Assembly (NCBI RefSeq): GCF_014651375.1
Contig: NZ_BMWT01000001.1
Span: 248,001-312,000, forward strand
Length of the DNA stretch: 64,000 nt
DNA from: Tateyamaria omphalii
GTDB taxonomy: Bacteria > Pseudomonadota > Alphaproteobacteria > Rhodobacterales > Rhodobacteraceae
Direction: 5' to 3'
This document shows positions 44,321 to 53,362 of the stretch, one piece after another. Made by a program: the position numbers and the translations under genes. Position 1 is the first letter of the stretch. Every line of letters begins with the position of its first letter. The notes beneath the pieces were generated by a model, which was not told the DNA's origin, made no database searches, and saw only the letters and a list, made by a program, of their open reading frames with translations.

Positions 44321-44929
44321 TCAGGTGATAAAGAACAAGTCGAGTACGATTGCTAGCATAACCGTTATTGGGCAGAGCAAAGATAGGATTGCTGACGTCC
44401 AGAGAACCCAAGTTTTCTGAGAAGAAATTTTGTGTCCCGTTTGTTCAAGACGAATTTTAGCCGCCTTTGCAGCTTCAGAGGTCACTTGGTCGCCATCGCT
44501 CATGAGATCAGCTTCTATGTCGGTAAGCAATGCTACGTTTTGGTGCAGAGTCAGGAACAGGATTTGTTGATGGGCATCTTTTGCTACCAAGTCGGACCTG
44601 ACATTGACCCAATGGAATAGACTAACAGCAGATATTGCTATGAAAACAAATAGCGCCAATAGGACATCACCTCCTTCGGAAATGGAGATTTTTGCGCCAA
44701 AGACTTGAACTTGCGACACATCAAAAACGTAAAACGCAACTGCCAAAAACGTCGCTAGGAGCATCATGTTCCTACTTTTTTCGACGTCTTCTCCTAGAAG
44801 CTCACCAACATTCATCTGTTTGATGTCATTCAAAGCGTTGCTTTGAATTTCATGGACTCCCTGGGGGCCAATTCGTCCTTTTCTATCTATGTCTTGCGAC
44901 AATTTCTGCGCCTCCCGAGAATTCTCCAA
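44321..44929 (-). CDS. Membrane protein of unknown function
   Basis: 202 residues with three to four hydrophobic segments (about 55-72, 85-105 and 172-200) and a soluble helical stretch in between (HQQILFLTLHQNVALLTDIEADL). Convergent with the small secreted protein gene, two bases apart. No family recognised. Confidence 0.55.
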   Translation of the reverse strand: MENSREAQKLSQDIDRKGRIGPQGVHEIQSNALNDIKQMNVGELLGEDVEKSRNMMLLATFLAVAFYVFDVSQVQVFGAKISISEGGDVLLALFVFIAISAVSLFHWVNVRSDLVAKDAHQQILFLTLHQNVALLTDIEADLMSDGDQVTSEAAKAAKIRLEQTGHKISSQKTWVLWTSAILSLLCPITVMLAIVLDLFFIT

Positions 44930-45360
44930 AGCAGAATCGGCTTCTTGAGAAATTCTAGCCTCAATTAAGAAGCATTGTTAGCAGTGTTGCGATTGGTTAT
45001 CCGCACGAGCAAAAGGGTAGGCAAGGACACTACATCCGCTTTCGCAAAGAGGTTAAACTGAAAATTTTTCGAGTTGTGGATCTCCCAATCGACGTAGGGA
45101 ACCGCGCTGTTACACAGGAGCAAACTGAAGAGTTTTGGACGTTTCAACAACTTGCGGTGAATTATATCGCCACAAAGCATTTGGAACTTGCAATGTCCAC
45201 TTCGTAGTCGGTTCTCGTTGACAGTGCGATTACAACGAGTGACCGTTTTCTTGAAAAGTGTCCCGAAACAGGAAGATGCTGCAACATCGCCTATGAAGGT
45301 CCGCTTTCACGTTCCTCGCAGGTTCATGTTGCATTGCAGCGAATTCACACTTCCCGCACC
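44930..45360. other. Non-coding region inside the transposon right arm
   Basis: About 430 bases. Short frames on both strands lack ribosome sites and recognisable sequence. Nothing else seen apart from AT-rich stretches. Confidence 0.35.
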
Positions 45361-45915
45361 TCACGTTGGCTCTACGTCATTCCAGTGTAAGTTCTCAGGC
45401 AACTCCAAGGCTCTAGCAGCAACATCATCGAATTGCACAGGCGCAAAATCCCAAACATCGACGCCGAGATTCACAGAATTTCTCGAACCAAACCAGTTGT
45501 TGTGAACGTGACCGAACATTTGAATAGCGCTACGTCGGGCGTGGTTCCATGTAATCATTGGATAGTGGCAAAGCGTGTTGGACTGCTTGAGCGGGCCGTC
45601 ACGGAGCTCAACAAGTGGAGACACAGTATCCCACGGCAGCATTAAAGTCGGTTCGCGATCGTGATTCCCAACGATCAAGTGCTTTCGAGCGCCCGGCAGC
45701 TGATCGAATATCCCTTTAAGGTAGGCAGCATCCTTTGACCTTGGGCCGAAAGCGAAGTCACCAATGATCCAGAGATCATCGTCCTCGTGAACCCTTTCGC
45801 ACATGTTCGCGATCAAGGCGGCATCCATCTCCTCCACGGAGGAAAAGGGGCGATCACAGAACTTCATAACGTTCTCATGACCGAAATGCGTATCGGCAGT
45901 GTACCAGTGCGCCAT
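45361..45915 (-). CDS. Metallophosphoesterase (calcineurin-like)
   Basis: 184 residues from the ATG at 45915 giving the usual start MAHWYTADTHFGHENV; the frame stays open to 45978 but the extra 21 residues are not family-like. Metal ligands are in order: DTHFGH, GDFAFG, GNHDRE, CHYP and GHVHNN, so the active site is complete. Proteins of this small type hydrolyse phosphodiesters, possibly nucleotides. It is the last gene before the right end of the transposon. Confidence 0.85.
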   Translation of the reverse strand: MAHWYTADTHFGHENVMKFCDRPFSSVEEMDAALIANMCERVHEDDDLWIIGDFAFGPRSKDAAYLKGIFDQLPGARKHLIVGNHDREPTLMLPWDTVSPLVELRDGPLKQSNTLCHYPMITWNHARRSAIQMFGHVHNNWFGSRNSVNLGVDVWDFAPVQFDDVAARALELPENLHWNDVEPT

Positions 45916-46034
45916 AGCTGCTATCCGAGTTTCCCTGATTTTTTCGTAGGATAGCCGGTCATGACCACGCCGCAACATCGGCGATGTCCGTTCACAACGC
46001 TATCTTCAGCGATAGTGGCCAAAGCGCCCAATCT

Positions 46035-46048
46035 GCACACTTATGCGT
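46035..46048 (-). repeat. Second right-end repeat (probable TnsB site)
   Basis: Read from the right end inward, ACGCATAAGTGTGC repeats the terminal core ACTCATAAGAGTGC (46055-46068) exactly 20 bases further in. Closely packed sites are typical of Tn7-type right ends. Confidence 0.8.
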
Positions 46049-46052
46049 AAAT

Positions 46053-46076
46053 CCGCACTCTTATGAGTAAATGACA
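46053..46076 (-). repeat. Right terminal inverted repeat of the Tn7-like element
   Basis: On the minus strand it starts TGTCA and ends CTCATAAGAGTGCGG; 22 of 24 bases match the left end at 23299-23322. Confidence 0.92.
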
Positions 46077-46081
46077 TCATT
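46077..46081. repeat. Right target-site duplication TCATT
   Basis: Identical to 23294-23298. Eight bases lie between it and the tRNA-Lys 3' end at 46090. Confidence 0.9.
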
Positions 46082-46089
46082 TGGTGCAG

Positions 46090-46165
46090 TGGTGAGCCGT
46101 GCAGGGTTCGAACCTGCGACCCACTGATTAAAAGTCAGTTGCTCTACCAACTGAGCTAACGGCCC
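46090..46165 (-). tRNA. tRNA-Lys (anticodon UUU)
   Basis: 76 bases with encoded CCA. Acceptor stem GGGCCGT pairs with ACGGCTC (one G-U); the D-stem GCTC/GAGC, anticodon stem ACTGA/TCAGT with loop CTTTTAA (anticodon TTT), and T-arm with GGTTCGAACC are all present. The 3' end faces the Tn7-like transposon, making this tRNA the likely attachment gene. Confidence 0.97.
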
Positions 46166-46280
46166 ACTAGGCGGCCTATCTAGAAAGGGTCGGCCAAAGG
46201 GTCAAGCCGATTCTTGGATGTTTTTCTGCGACATACTGGATTCCGTGAAAGCCCGGCTTTATATGCGCGGCATGGCGGAT

Positions 46281-47102
46281 ATGGCGACCACTCACTGGCC
46301 CTTCATGAAAATGCACGGGGCGGGCAACGACTTTGTCGTAATTGACGGTCGCGATACACCTGTTGACCTGACAGAATCGCTGGTGCGCGCACTGGCAGAC
46401 AGGCATCGGGGCGTCGGGTTCGATCAGCTTGCGCTGATCACTGAAGGATCTGACCTGACGATCACCTTTTACAACGCGGATGGCTCACAGTCAGCGGCCT
46501 GTGGCAACGCAACCCGGTGCATCGCCGCGCGCGAGCTTGCACAGCGCGCTGCAGATCACCTGGAAGTCCATGTGACCGGGCGCGGCATGCTCAGTGCGGT
46601 GCGCAATACTGATGGCAGCACAGCGGTCAATATGGGCCATCCACAACTCGGCTGGCAAGACATTCCCTTGTCAAGGGACGTGGACACGCTATCGCTTCCC
46701 ATTGACGGCGACCCGGTTGGCACCGGCATGGGCAACCCGCATTGCACCTTCTTCGTCGATGAGATGTCGACACTCGACCTCGCCACCATCGGCCCCAAGA
46801 TCGAACATCACCCACTCTTTCCAGAACGCACCAATGTGCAGTTTGCGCAGATTGTCGGACCTGACCATATCCGCATGCGCGTCTGGGAACGCGGGACCGG
46901 AATTACCTTGGCGTCGGGGTCATCCTCCTGCGCAACGGCAGTGGCGGCTGCCCGGCGCGGCCTGACAGGGCGCAAGGTTCAGATCGACCTCGATGGCGGC
47001 ACCCTGCACATCGACTGGCGCGACGACGGCGTCTGGATGTCCGGTCCGACGGCCCATGTGTTTGACGGCACTCTGACCGCAGAGTTCCTGCAAAGCCTAT
47101 GA
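46281..47102 (+). CDS. dapF: Diaminopimelate epimerase
   Basis: 273 residues from the ATG at 46281; in-frame ATGs at 46263 and 46272 are also possible as no strong ribosome site decides. FMKMHGAGNDFVVID is the family start. The two catalytic cysteines are in ACGNATRC and SGSSSCATA. The enzyme converts LL- to meso-diaminopimelate for lysine and peptidoglycan synthesis. The stop overlaps the mtaB start (ATGA). Confidence 0.95.
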   Translation: MATTHWPFMKMHGAGNDFVVIDGRDTPVDLTESLVRALADRHRGVGFDQLALITEGSDLTITFYNADGSQSAACGNATRCIAARELAQRAADHLEVHVTGRGMLSAVRNTDGSTAVNMGHPQLGWQDIPLSRDVDTLSLPIDGDPVGTGMGNPHCTFFVDEMSTLDLATIGPKIEHHPLFPERTNVQFAQIVGPDHIRMRVWERGTGITLASGSSSCATAVAAARRGLTGRKVQIDLDGGTLHIDWRDDGVWMSGPTAHVFDGTLTAEFLQSL

Positions 47103-48346
47103 GCGCGCCTGTCTTCTCCAATCACGGCTGCCGCCTGAACGCTTACGAGACCAAGGCGATGGAAGAACTCGCCGCTCAAGCGGGTGTTGAGAACGCCGTT
47201 GTGGTCAACACCTGCGCCGTCACGGCCGAGGCCGTGCGCAAGGCGCGGCAGGACATCCGCAAACTGCGGCGCATCCACCCGGATGCCAAGCTGATCGTCA
47301 CGGGCTGCGCCGCTCAGACGGAACCCGACACCTTCGCCAACATGGACGAGGTCGATGCCGTCATCGGCAACACCGAAAAGATGCAGGCGCAAACCTGGGC
47401 CGGGCTCGCAGGCGACTTCGGCACCGAACCGGTGCAGGTCGACGACATCATGTCGGTCACTGAAACTGCCGGACACCTGATTGACGGGTTTGGCACCCGC
47501 AGCCGGGCCTATGTGCAGGTCCAGAACGGCTGCGACCACCGCTGCACCTTCTGCATCATCCCCTACGGGCGCGGCAATTCCCGCTCGGTGCCTGCCGGCG
47601 TCGTGGTGGACCAGATCAAACGGCTGGTAGACCGGGGTTTCAACGAAGTGGTCCTGACGGGCGTCGATCTGACTTCATGGGGCGCTGACCTGCCCGGTGA
47701 GCCGCAACTTGGCGACCTGGTGATGCGCATCCTCAAACTTGTACCCGACCTGCCACGCCTGCGCATCAGCTCCATCGACTCGATCGAGGTGGACGAGGCG
47801 TTGATGCAGGCCATCGCGACAGAACCGCGCCTGATGCCTCACCTGCATCTGTCGCTACAGCATGGCGATGACCTGATCCTCAAACGGATGAAACGCCGCC
47901 ACCTGCGCGACGACGCCATCCGCTTTGCGCAGGAGGCACGCAAGCTGCGACCGGACATGACCTTTGGCGCGGACATCATCGCGGGCTTCCCGACCGAGAC
48001 CGAAGCGATGTTCGAAAACTCACTCAAGCTGGTGGAAGACTGCGACCTCACATGGCTGCACGTCTTCCCCTACTCGCCTCGCCCCGGCACACCCGCCGCG
48101 CGGATGCCACAAGTGAACGGCAAAGCGATCAAGGAACGGGCAGCGCGCCTTCGCTCCGCGGGGAGCGCACAGGTGACCAAACACCTTGCGGCGCAACAGG
48201 GCAAAACCTATCATGTCCTGATGGAAAACCCACACATGGGCCGAACCGAACAATTCACTGAAGTGCAGTTCGACACGCCGCAAACCGAGGGTCAAATCGT
48301 CACTGCGCGTATTTCCGGCACGCGGGGCAATCAGCTGGTGGCCTAG
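47099..48346 (+). CDS. mtaB: tRNA (N6-threonylcarbamoyladenosine-37) methylthiotransferase
   Basis: 415 residues. MTTase N-terminal Fe-S cysteines Cys11, Cys39 and Cys70, and the radical SAM triad Cys145/149/152 (CDHRCTFC), followed by a C-terminal TRAM-like region (RTEQFTEVQFDTPQTEGQIVTARISG). FSNHGCRLNAYETKAME is typical of MtaB rather than MiaB or RimO. It adds a methylthio group to t6A37 in tRNAs, including tRNA-Lys. Translationally coupled to dapF. Confidence 0.92.
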   Translation: MSAPVFSNHGCRLNAYETKAMEELAAQAGVENAVVVNTCAVTAEAVRKARQDIRKLRRIHPDAKLIVTGCAAQTEPDTFANMDEVDAVIGNTEKMQAQTWAGLAGDFGTEPVQVDDIMSVTETAGHLIDGFGTRSRAYVQVQNGCDHRCTFCIIPYGRGNSRSVPAGVVVDQIKRLVDRGFNEVVLTGVDLTSWGADLPGEPQLGDLVMRILKLVPDLPRLRISSIDSIEVDEALMQAIATEPRLMPHLHLSLQHGDDLILKRMKRRHLRDDAIRFAQEARKLRPDMTFGADIIAGFPTETEAMFENSLKLVEDCDLTWLHVFPYSPRPGTPAARMPQVNGKAIKERAARLRSAGSAQVTKHLAAQQGKTYHVLMENPHMGRTEQFTEVQFDTPQTEGQIVTARISGTRGNQLVA

Positions 48347-48711
48347 GCCTTGCGGCCAACAAACAGGCTCAGCAACGTCACCGCCGCCGGGATCGCCTGA
48401 GCATACAGGGTCAGCGGCAAAGTCAGCGCGCCATACAAACCGGCGGCCAGAACACACAGCATAAAGTAAATCGCGATATTCCGCTGCCATTGAACCGAGG
48501 GCACAAACAGCGCCCAGATCAATCCACCCGCCAGAAACAGGTTGTATAGCCCCTGGTTGGCCGCCAGATCCTTCGTGGGTGCGAACAACTCCGGCGCGAG
48601 GAAGGTAAACACCTCTGGTCCGCGCGTTTCCCACGCATACATCTCAACAAAGCAGAAATACACATGTGCAAGCGCCACCAGCGCGACGAGGATTTTTGAA
48701 ATCGTGGACAT
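48343..48711 (-). CDS. DUF1304 family small membrane protein
   Basis: 122 residues from the ATG at 48711, which has GGAGG five bases upstream. Four membrane helices; ISKILVALVALAHVYFCFVEMYAWET and NQGLYNLFLAGGLIWAL are the family's conserved blocks. Function unknown. Converges with mtaB (four-base overlap of stops). Confidence 0.85.
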   Translation of the reverse strand: MSTISKILVALVALAHVYFCFVEMYAWETRGPEVFTFLAPELFAPTKDLAANQGLYNLFLAGGLIWALFVPSVQWQRNIAIYFMLCVLAAGLYGALTLPLTLYAQAIPAAVTLLSLFVGRKA

Positions 48712-48784
48712 GTATCCTCCAGCGGACATGAATAGTTGAAACCTGCGAGGACTTCTTGGTCGTTATCAAGGAAATTCTGCACAA

Positions 48785-48813
48785 AGAAAAAAGCCCCACC
48801 AAAAGGCGGGGCT
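48785..48813 (-). terminator. Intrinsic terminator of the petABC operon
   Basis: On the minus strand, AGCCCCGCC / GGTGGGGCT form a stem with loop TTTT followed by a run of six T, 24-50 bases after the petC stop. Confidence 0.9.
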
Positions 48814-48836
48814 CTAACTACTTAGTAAAAGAGGAA

Positions 48837-49625
48837 TTACTTCTTCTTGTAGCGTGCCTTGACCGGCGCCCACAGACGCTTGTTGGTCAGGTACAGCATG
48901 ACCGACAGGATGGTCAGGAAGATCACGCCGACAAAGCCCGCCTGCTTGCGGGCCATCATCTTGGGTTCCGCCGTCCACATCAGGAAGGCCGCAACGTCCT
49001 CGGACAGGTGATGCAGGTCAGTTGCATGGCCGTCGTTGAACTCAACGTCATCCCCATACAGCGGCGGCGCCATGGCGATCCAGCCACCAGGGAACGCCGT
49101 GTTCTCATACAGAACGGCACCCGCCTCTTCCTTTTCCTCACCCGTGTAGCCGTTCAGCAGGGCTACGATGTATTCGGCACCGCCAATACCCTTGAACAGC
49201 TGGTTGATGCCCAGACCGTAAGGACCATGGAAACCGGCACGTGCCTTGGCCATCAGGCTCAGGTCAGGTGCATTTTCAAGGGCCGAACCGGGGAAGTTGT
49301 CCGAAGGACGTGCGGCACGGAAATCATCGATCTCCGCGTCGAACACTTCGTAGAACTCGGCATAGGCGCGCACCTGATCTTCGGGCAGGCCGGGGCCGCC
49401 ATCGTCGCTCAACGTCCGGATCGGCACGTATTGCAGGCCGTGGCACGATGCGCAGATCTCGGTGTAGATCTGCAAACCGCGCTGCAGCTGGTTCTGGTCG
49501 AACGATCCGAAAGGTCCGTCAAAGGAAAAGTCGACATCCTCAACATGACCGGCACCGCCAGCGGCGAAGGCTCCGGTGGTCAGCGCGAACGCTGCCACCA
49601 TGCTTGCTGCAAGTTTCTTCAACAT
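48837..49625 (-). CDS. petC: Cytochrome c1 of the bc1 complex
   Basis: 262 residues from the ATG at 49625 (GGAGAG upstream). Signal peptide [21 protein letters not shown], heme c site CASCHG, and one C-terminal membrane helix ([18 protein letters not shown]) followed by basic residues. Works in quinol:cytochrome c oxidoreduction. Last gene of petABC. Confidence 0.97.
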   Translation of the reverse strand: MLKKLAASMVAAFALTTGAFAAGGAGHVEDVDFSFDGPFGSFDQNQLQRGLQIYTEICASCHGLQYVPIRTLSDDGGPGLPEDQVRAYAEFYEVFDAEIDDFRAARPSDNFPGSALENAPDLSLMAKARAGFHGPYGLGINQLFKGIGGAEYIVALLNGYTGEEKEEAGAVLYENTAFPGGWIAMAPPLYGDDVEFNDGHATDLHHLSEDVAAFLMWTAEPKMMARKQAGFVGVIFLTILSVMLYLTNKRLWAPVKARYKKK

Positions 49626-49638
49626 CTGCAGTCTCTCC

Positions 49639-50985
49639 TTATTCCGCGGGCTGAGCCGAGGGGGACGCCGAACCGGCCTCACCCTTGCTCGCCTTGGCGG
49701 CAAAGTCTTCTTCGATGGTCGCAGGCTGCGCATCCGGCTTCTCGATCACGCCGAGCAGAGGCAGGATTACGAGGAAATATGCGAACCAGTAGGTCGACCC
49801 GATCAGGGCGATGTAGGGATAGATCCCCTCGGCAGGCATAGCACCCACCCACATCAGAACAAAGAAGTTCACGACAAACAGCCAGAACCACCATTTGAAC
49901 ATCGGACGATAGCGACCGGAGCGTACCGAAGACGTGTCGAGCCAAGGCACCAGCGCCATCACAACGATGGCACCGAACATCGCCAGAACCCCAAAGAACT
50001 TGGCGTCGATGATGCCGCCCGTCAGGGTCGATGCGATGATCACCACCCAGACGTCGCCGTCAAAGGCACGCAGGATCGCGTAGAACGGCAGGAAGTACCA
50101 TTCCGGAACGATGTGCGCCGGCGTCGCAAGTGGGTTCGCCTCGATGTAGTTATCGGGGTGGCCCAGGTAGTTTGGCATGAAGCCTACGATGGCAAAGAAC
50201 ACCACCAGGATGACCGCCAGCGCGAACAGGTCCTTGATCACGAAGTAGGGCCAGAAGGGCAGCGTGTCTTTCTCGGCTTCTTCCTTCGACGTCCGGCGCA
50301 CTTCAACACCGGTCGGGTTGTTGTTGCCTGTGGTGTGGAAGGCCCAGATGTGCACGATCACCAGACCGGCGATCACGAAGGGCAGCAGATAGTGCAGCGA
50401 GAAGAAGCGGTTCAGCGTGGCATTGTCCACGGCAGGCCCGCCCAACAGCCACGTTTGCAGTGCATCACCGATGAACGGGATCGCACCAAACAGGCCGGTG
50501 ATCACGGTCGCACCCCAGAAGGACATCTGCCCCCAAGGCAGCACGTAGCCCATGAACGCTGTCCCCATCATCAGCAGGTAGATGAGCATACCGATGATCC
50601 ACGTGATCTCGCGCGGGGCCTTGTAGGACCCGTAGTAGAGACCGCGGAAGATGTGGGCATAGACCGCGACAAAGAACAGCGACGCGCCGTTCATGTGCAG
50701 ATAGCGCAGCATCGCGCCACCGTTCACGTTGCGCATGATATGCTCAACACTGGCAAAGGCCAGATCGACATGCGGCGTGTAGTGCATCACCAGAACGATG
50801 CCGGTGATGATCTGCAGCGCCAGACAGAAGGTCAGAACGATGCCCCAGATCCACATCCAGTTCAGGTTCTTGGGTGTCGGGATCATCAGCGTGTCATAAA
50901 GCAGGCCAACAATCGGCAACCGCTTGGCAAGACCCTTTTCCCAGGCCGCCTTCGGTTCATAATGGTCGTGAGGAATTCCAGCCAT
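49639..50985 (-). CDS. petB: Cytochrome b of the bc1 complex
   Basis: 448 residues, eight membrane helices, with the paired heme histidines ([32 protein letters not shown]) and the quinol-site [14 protein letters not shown]. The C-terminus ends with a charged tail ([23 protein letters not shown]) of the alphaproteobacterial type. Lies between petA and petC with short gaps. Confidence 0.97.
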   Translation of the reverse strand: MAGIPHDHYEPKAAWEKGLAKRLPIVGLLYDTLMIPTPKNLNWMWIWGIVLTFCLALQIITGIVLVMHYTPHVDLAFASVEHIMRNVNGGAMLRYLHMNGASLFFVAVYAHIFRGLYYGSYKAPREITWIIGMLIYLLMMGTAFMGYVLPWGQMSFWGATVITGLFGAIPFIGDALQTWLLGGPAVDNATLNRFFSLHYLLPFVIAGLVIVHIWAFHTTGNNNPTGVEVRRTSKEEAEKDTLPFWPYFVIKDLFALAVILVVFFAIVGFMPNYLGHPDNYIEANPLATPAHIVPEWYFLPFYAILRAFDGDVWVVIIASTLTGGIIDAKFFGVLAMFGAIVVMALVPWLDTSSVRSGRYRPMFKWWFWLFVVNFFVLMWVGAMPAEGIYPYIALIGSTYWFAYFLVILPLLGVIEKPDAQPATIEEDFAAKASKGEAGSASPSAQPAE

Positions 50986-50997
50986 CAGGTCTCTCCC

Positions 50998-51561
50998 TTA
51001 ACCCAGTAGGATCGTGGTTTCGTCCACGAATTCTGCAACAGGAACCGGCAGGTTGGTCGGGGCGGGCCCTTTGCGGATCCGACCAGACGTATCGTAGTGC
51101 GAGCCGTGGCAGGGGCAGAACCAGCCGCCAAAGTCCCCTGCTCCATCGCCCAAGGGCACACAACCCAGGTGGGTGCAAACACCCATCATCACCAGCCACT
51201 CGCCCGCTTCATCCATCGCGCGGTTACTGTCCGAGGCGTCAACTTCGCCCAGGTTGTCGTTGCGTGCGATGTCGTCGGGCAGGTCCGCCAGATCAACGTC
51301 GCGGGCCGCCTGAATTTCTTCTTCCGTGCGACGGCGAATGAAGACGGGCTTGCCCAGCCATTTCACTGTCAGCTGCGTGCCCGGCTCGATGGCGCTGACA
51401 TCAACGCGGATCGACGACAGGGCCAGAACGTCCGCCGACGGGTTCATCTGGTTGACCAACGGCCAGATCGCTGCACCCGCGGTCACGGCACCAGCACCGG
51501 CCGTGGCATAGTACAGAAAATCGCGCCGGGTGCCTTCGTGGTCTTCTTCTACGTGGGACAC
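50998..51561 (-). CDS. petA: Rieske iron-sulfur subunit of the bc1 complex
   Basis: 187 residues from the GTG at 51561, with GGAGAAG upstream; the frame stays open further but the start [22 protein letters not shown] matches the family. The TRRDF twin-arginine-like sequence leads to the membrane anchor. Cluster ligands are CTHLGC and CPCHGS. First gene of petABC. Confidence 0.96.
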   Translation of the reverse strand: MSHVEEDHEGTRRDFLYYATAGAGAVTAGAAIWPLVNQMNPSADVLALSSIRVDVSAIEPGTQLTVKWLGKPVFIRRRTEEEIQAARDVDLADLPDDIARNDNLGEVDASDSNRAMDEAGEWLVMMGVCTHLGCVPLGDGAGDFGGWFCPCHGSHYDTSGRIRKGPAPTNLPVPVAEFVDETTILLG

Positions 51562-51897
51562 GGGGGACTTCTCCAGTTTCCAGCGACCCCGAAGGGCCAA
51601 ATCAAATGACGACACAGGCCACGCGCACGCGCAGCCACTTTGTCGCGCTATCTAGCTGGGTCACCCGCCCACGTCCAGCGCGCAATCTGACACACGTGGT
51701 CGCAGGTGGGTTGAATTAACCCATTGATAAGATTCGAGACCGCACGGTCCGTTAACCACGCCTTTGGCGCATGGACGGTGTACGGGGGGTGCACAGGGGG
51801 TGTACGGATGTCACCGCCCTCATTCGCCTTGATTTGCTGGCGTTAACCCCGATTCGGGCACGTTTGGTGCAAAACACCCACCGAACGTTGCGCAAAA
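51562..51897. promoter_or_regulatory. Upstream region of petABC with a palindrome
   Basis: About 330 bases without a gene. A perfect palindrome TGGGTT-gaatt-AACCCA lies at 51707-51723, about 145 bases before petA, and could be an operator or fold in RNA. A plus-strand frame here (51771 onward) is rejected as it runs through the GST gene. Confidence 0.35.
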
Positions 51898-52500
51898 TCA
51901 GGCTGCGGGGGCCGTCGCCTCCATCGACGGTCGGGCGGCAAATGCCTCATACCAGCCCGCCAATGCATCCCGGCCCTTGCGCCAGTCCCGATCGCCATGG
52001 CGGAAATCCAGATAGCCCAGCGCACAGCCCACACCGATATGGCCAATGTCCATTTTTCCGGCCAGATGCCCCATCCAGCGGGCGTTCAAAGCGTCCAACG
52101 CGCCTTCAACCTTGCCCCACTGCGCTTCGACCCACTTTGACGATTGCTCTGCCTCGTCCCGGAACCGCTTTTCGTAAACCATCAACACGGCCGCTTCCAT
52201 CATCGCATCCGCCGTGGCCTCCAGCACCAGCGTCTCCCACCCTTTTTCGGGATAAAGACCCGCCTTGGCCCGATCGTCCAGATACCGGCAGATGACCTTG
52301 CTGTCATAGAGCGTCGGCCCCTCATCCCGTACCAAGGCCGGGATCTTGCCCACAGGGTTGGCCGCCTTCAGCGTCGCATCAGCGCCACCGGGCGCCGCCG
52401 TCACCTGCACGGTTTCAACATCGTCCGCCTGCCCTGTTTCATGCAGCAAAACCAGAACCTTACGCACAAAGGGGCTGGGCCCCGCCATCAACAGCTTCAT
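51898..52500 (-). CDS. Glutathione S-transferase family protein
   Basis: 200 residues. Thioredoxin-like N-terminal domain with SPFVRKVLVLLHE (catalytic Ser/Cys position) and NPVGKIPALV, YDSKVICRYL; all-helical C-terminal domain. Similar to small proteobacterial GSTs of unknown substrate. GGAGA precedes the ATG. Downstream of the PaiB-like gene on the same strand. Confidence 0.9.
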   Translation of the reverse strand: MKLLMAGPSPFVRKVLVLLHETGQADDVETVQVTAAPGGADATLKAANPVGKIPALVRDEGPTLYDSKVICRYLDDRAKAGLYPEKGWETLVLEATADAMMEAAVLMVYEKRFRDEAEQSSKWVEAQWGKVEGALDALNARWMGHLAGKMDIGHIGVGCALGYLDFRHGDRDWRKGRDALAGWYEAFAARPSMEATAPAA

Positions 52501-52530
52501 CGCGATTCTCCGTGTGAGTTCGGGCGCAGC

Positions 52531-53145
52531 CTAGGCCCCGCGCATCAGGGCAGCAAGGATGCGCGTCTCTTGCCCGATTCCATAGGCGTCCACGTAGTCA
52601 GAGGCGCGCAACCTCACCTCATCCGGCTTGTTCTGGTTCAGCTTCCAGGTGCCATCGACCGCCTCAATCGTCATGCGACACGGCACGATCTGGCGCATCA
52701 TCTTGTCCAGCACCTCGGGCGTCATTTTGTCGGTCTTCCACGGGATCTTGGGCAGCAGTTGATCCTCGAAATGCTTCGATTGCCGGTCCAGCATGTCGCG
52801 CATCTGCTCTTGCGGCAGCCGCTCAAGCGTGCCAGTCAGATGGACGGCGATGTAGTTCCACGTGGGCACCTGATCATCCACGCCATACCAGTCGGGTGAG
52901 ATGTATCCGTCCGCCCCGCTCACAGCGATCTTGGCCTTCATCGGTGCCTTCAAAGCCCGCGCAATCGGATTCGACCGTACAAGGTGCAGATCAACCTGCG
53001 CGCCCCGTTCATCAATCAGAAAGGGGATGTGCGACATCATCGGCCCATCTTCTCCGTTCACGGCCAACACGCCAAAGGCACGTTCGCGCACAAAGGCGAT
53101 GTTCCGGTCTTCAGCCTCGGTATGAAAGATCGGGTTCGGGTGCAT
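52531..53145 (-). CDS. PaiB-like FMN-binding protein
   Basis: 204 residues of the FMN-binding split-barrel PaiB family (MHPNPIF, ISPDWYGVDDQVPTWNYIAVHLTG, KLNQNKP). Members act as transcriptional repressors or flavin-binding enzymes. It may form a two-gene unit with the GST. It is divergent from the FMN riboswitch/ribH2 unit, which is interesting because both relate to flavin. Confidence 0.88.
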   Translation of the reverse strand: MHPNPIFHTEAEDRNIAFVRERAFGVLAVNGEDGPMMSHIPFLIDERGAQVDLHLVRSNPIARALKAPMKAKIAVSGADGYISPDWYGVDDQVPTWNYIAVHLTGTLERLPQEQMRDMLDRQSKHFEDQLLPKIPWKTDKMTPEVLDKMMRQIVPCRMTIEAVDGTWKLNQNKPDEVRLRASDYVDAYGIGQETRILAALMRGA

Positions 53146-53212
53146 GAGTCTGGTCCGTGATACGTCGCGTTCCTCTTGCCTTGGGTGACTTCACTTGGCA
53201 ACCTGACGCTGT

Positions 53213-53362
53213 TCTCAGGGCGGGGTGAAATTCCCCACCGGTGGTATGCGGGCCCAATCCGCGAGCCCACGAGCGCCAAGATTATTCGTACGAATAATCT
53301 TGGGTCCAGCAGATCAGGTGAGACGCCTGAGCCGACGGTTACAGTCCGGATGAAAGAGAACG
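53213..53362 (+). promoter_or_regulatory. FMN riboswitch (RFN element)
   Basis: Conserved blocks in order: TCTCAGGGCGGGGTGAAATT, CCCCACCGGTGGT, the GCGAGCCC-type block, AGATCAGGTGAGACGCCTG, GCCGACGGTTACAGTCC and GGATGAAAGAGAA. An extra stem-loop (ATTATTCGTACGAATAAT) fills the variable helix. It lies upstream of ribH2 and should lower its expression when FMN is abundant. Confidence 0.95.

Larger units (their letters stand above)
23299..46076. mobile_element. Complete Tn7-like transposon (22,778 bp) next to tRNA-Lys
   Basis: Seen directly: the 24 bases starting at 23299 and the reverse complement of the 24 bases ending at 46076 match at 22 positions, both begin TGT, and both are flanked on the outside by the same five bases, TCATT (23294-23298 and 46077-46081). 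Further 14-bp repeats lie inside each end. Inside are overlapping genes for TniQ (TnsD-like), TnsA-like, TnsB (DDE transposase) and TnsC-like ATPase. TGT...ACA ends, sub-terminal repeats and a 5-bp duplication are hallmarks of Tn7-type transposition. The right end is 13 bases from the tRNA-Lys 3' end, suggesting TniQ-guided insertion at the tRNA. Cargo is mostly signalling, predicted defence and unknown genes. Confidence 0.93.

Noticed and set aside
45188..45505. 105-codon plus-strand frame before the metallophosphoesterase
   Set aside because: Overlaps the end of the metallophosphoesterase on the other strand and has no recognisable sequence.
23299..46076. CRISPR-associated (CAST) Tn7-like element
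   Set aside because: Searched the element by eye for a repeat-spacer array and for Cascade or Cas12k-like genes; none is present. The TniQ is long and TnsD-like rather than the short CAST type.
22929..46165. Integrative element of the tyrosine-integrase type at tRNA-Lys
   Set aside because: Position next to a tRNA suggested it, but there is no integrase gene and no second copy of the tRNA 3' end at the left side; TGT/ACA ends and 5-bp duplication show Tn7-type insertion instead.
49576..51009. 477-codon plus-strand frame opposite cytochrome b
   Set aside because: Antisense shadow of petB; no recognisable domain and composition typical of reverse-complement high-GC coding DNA.
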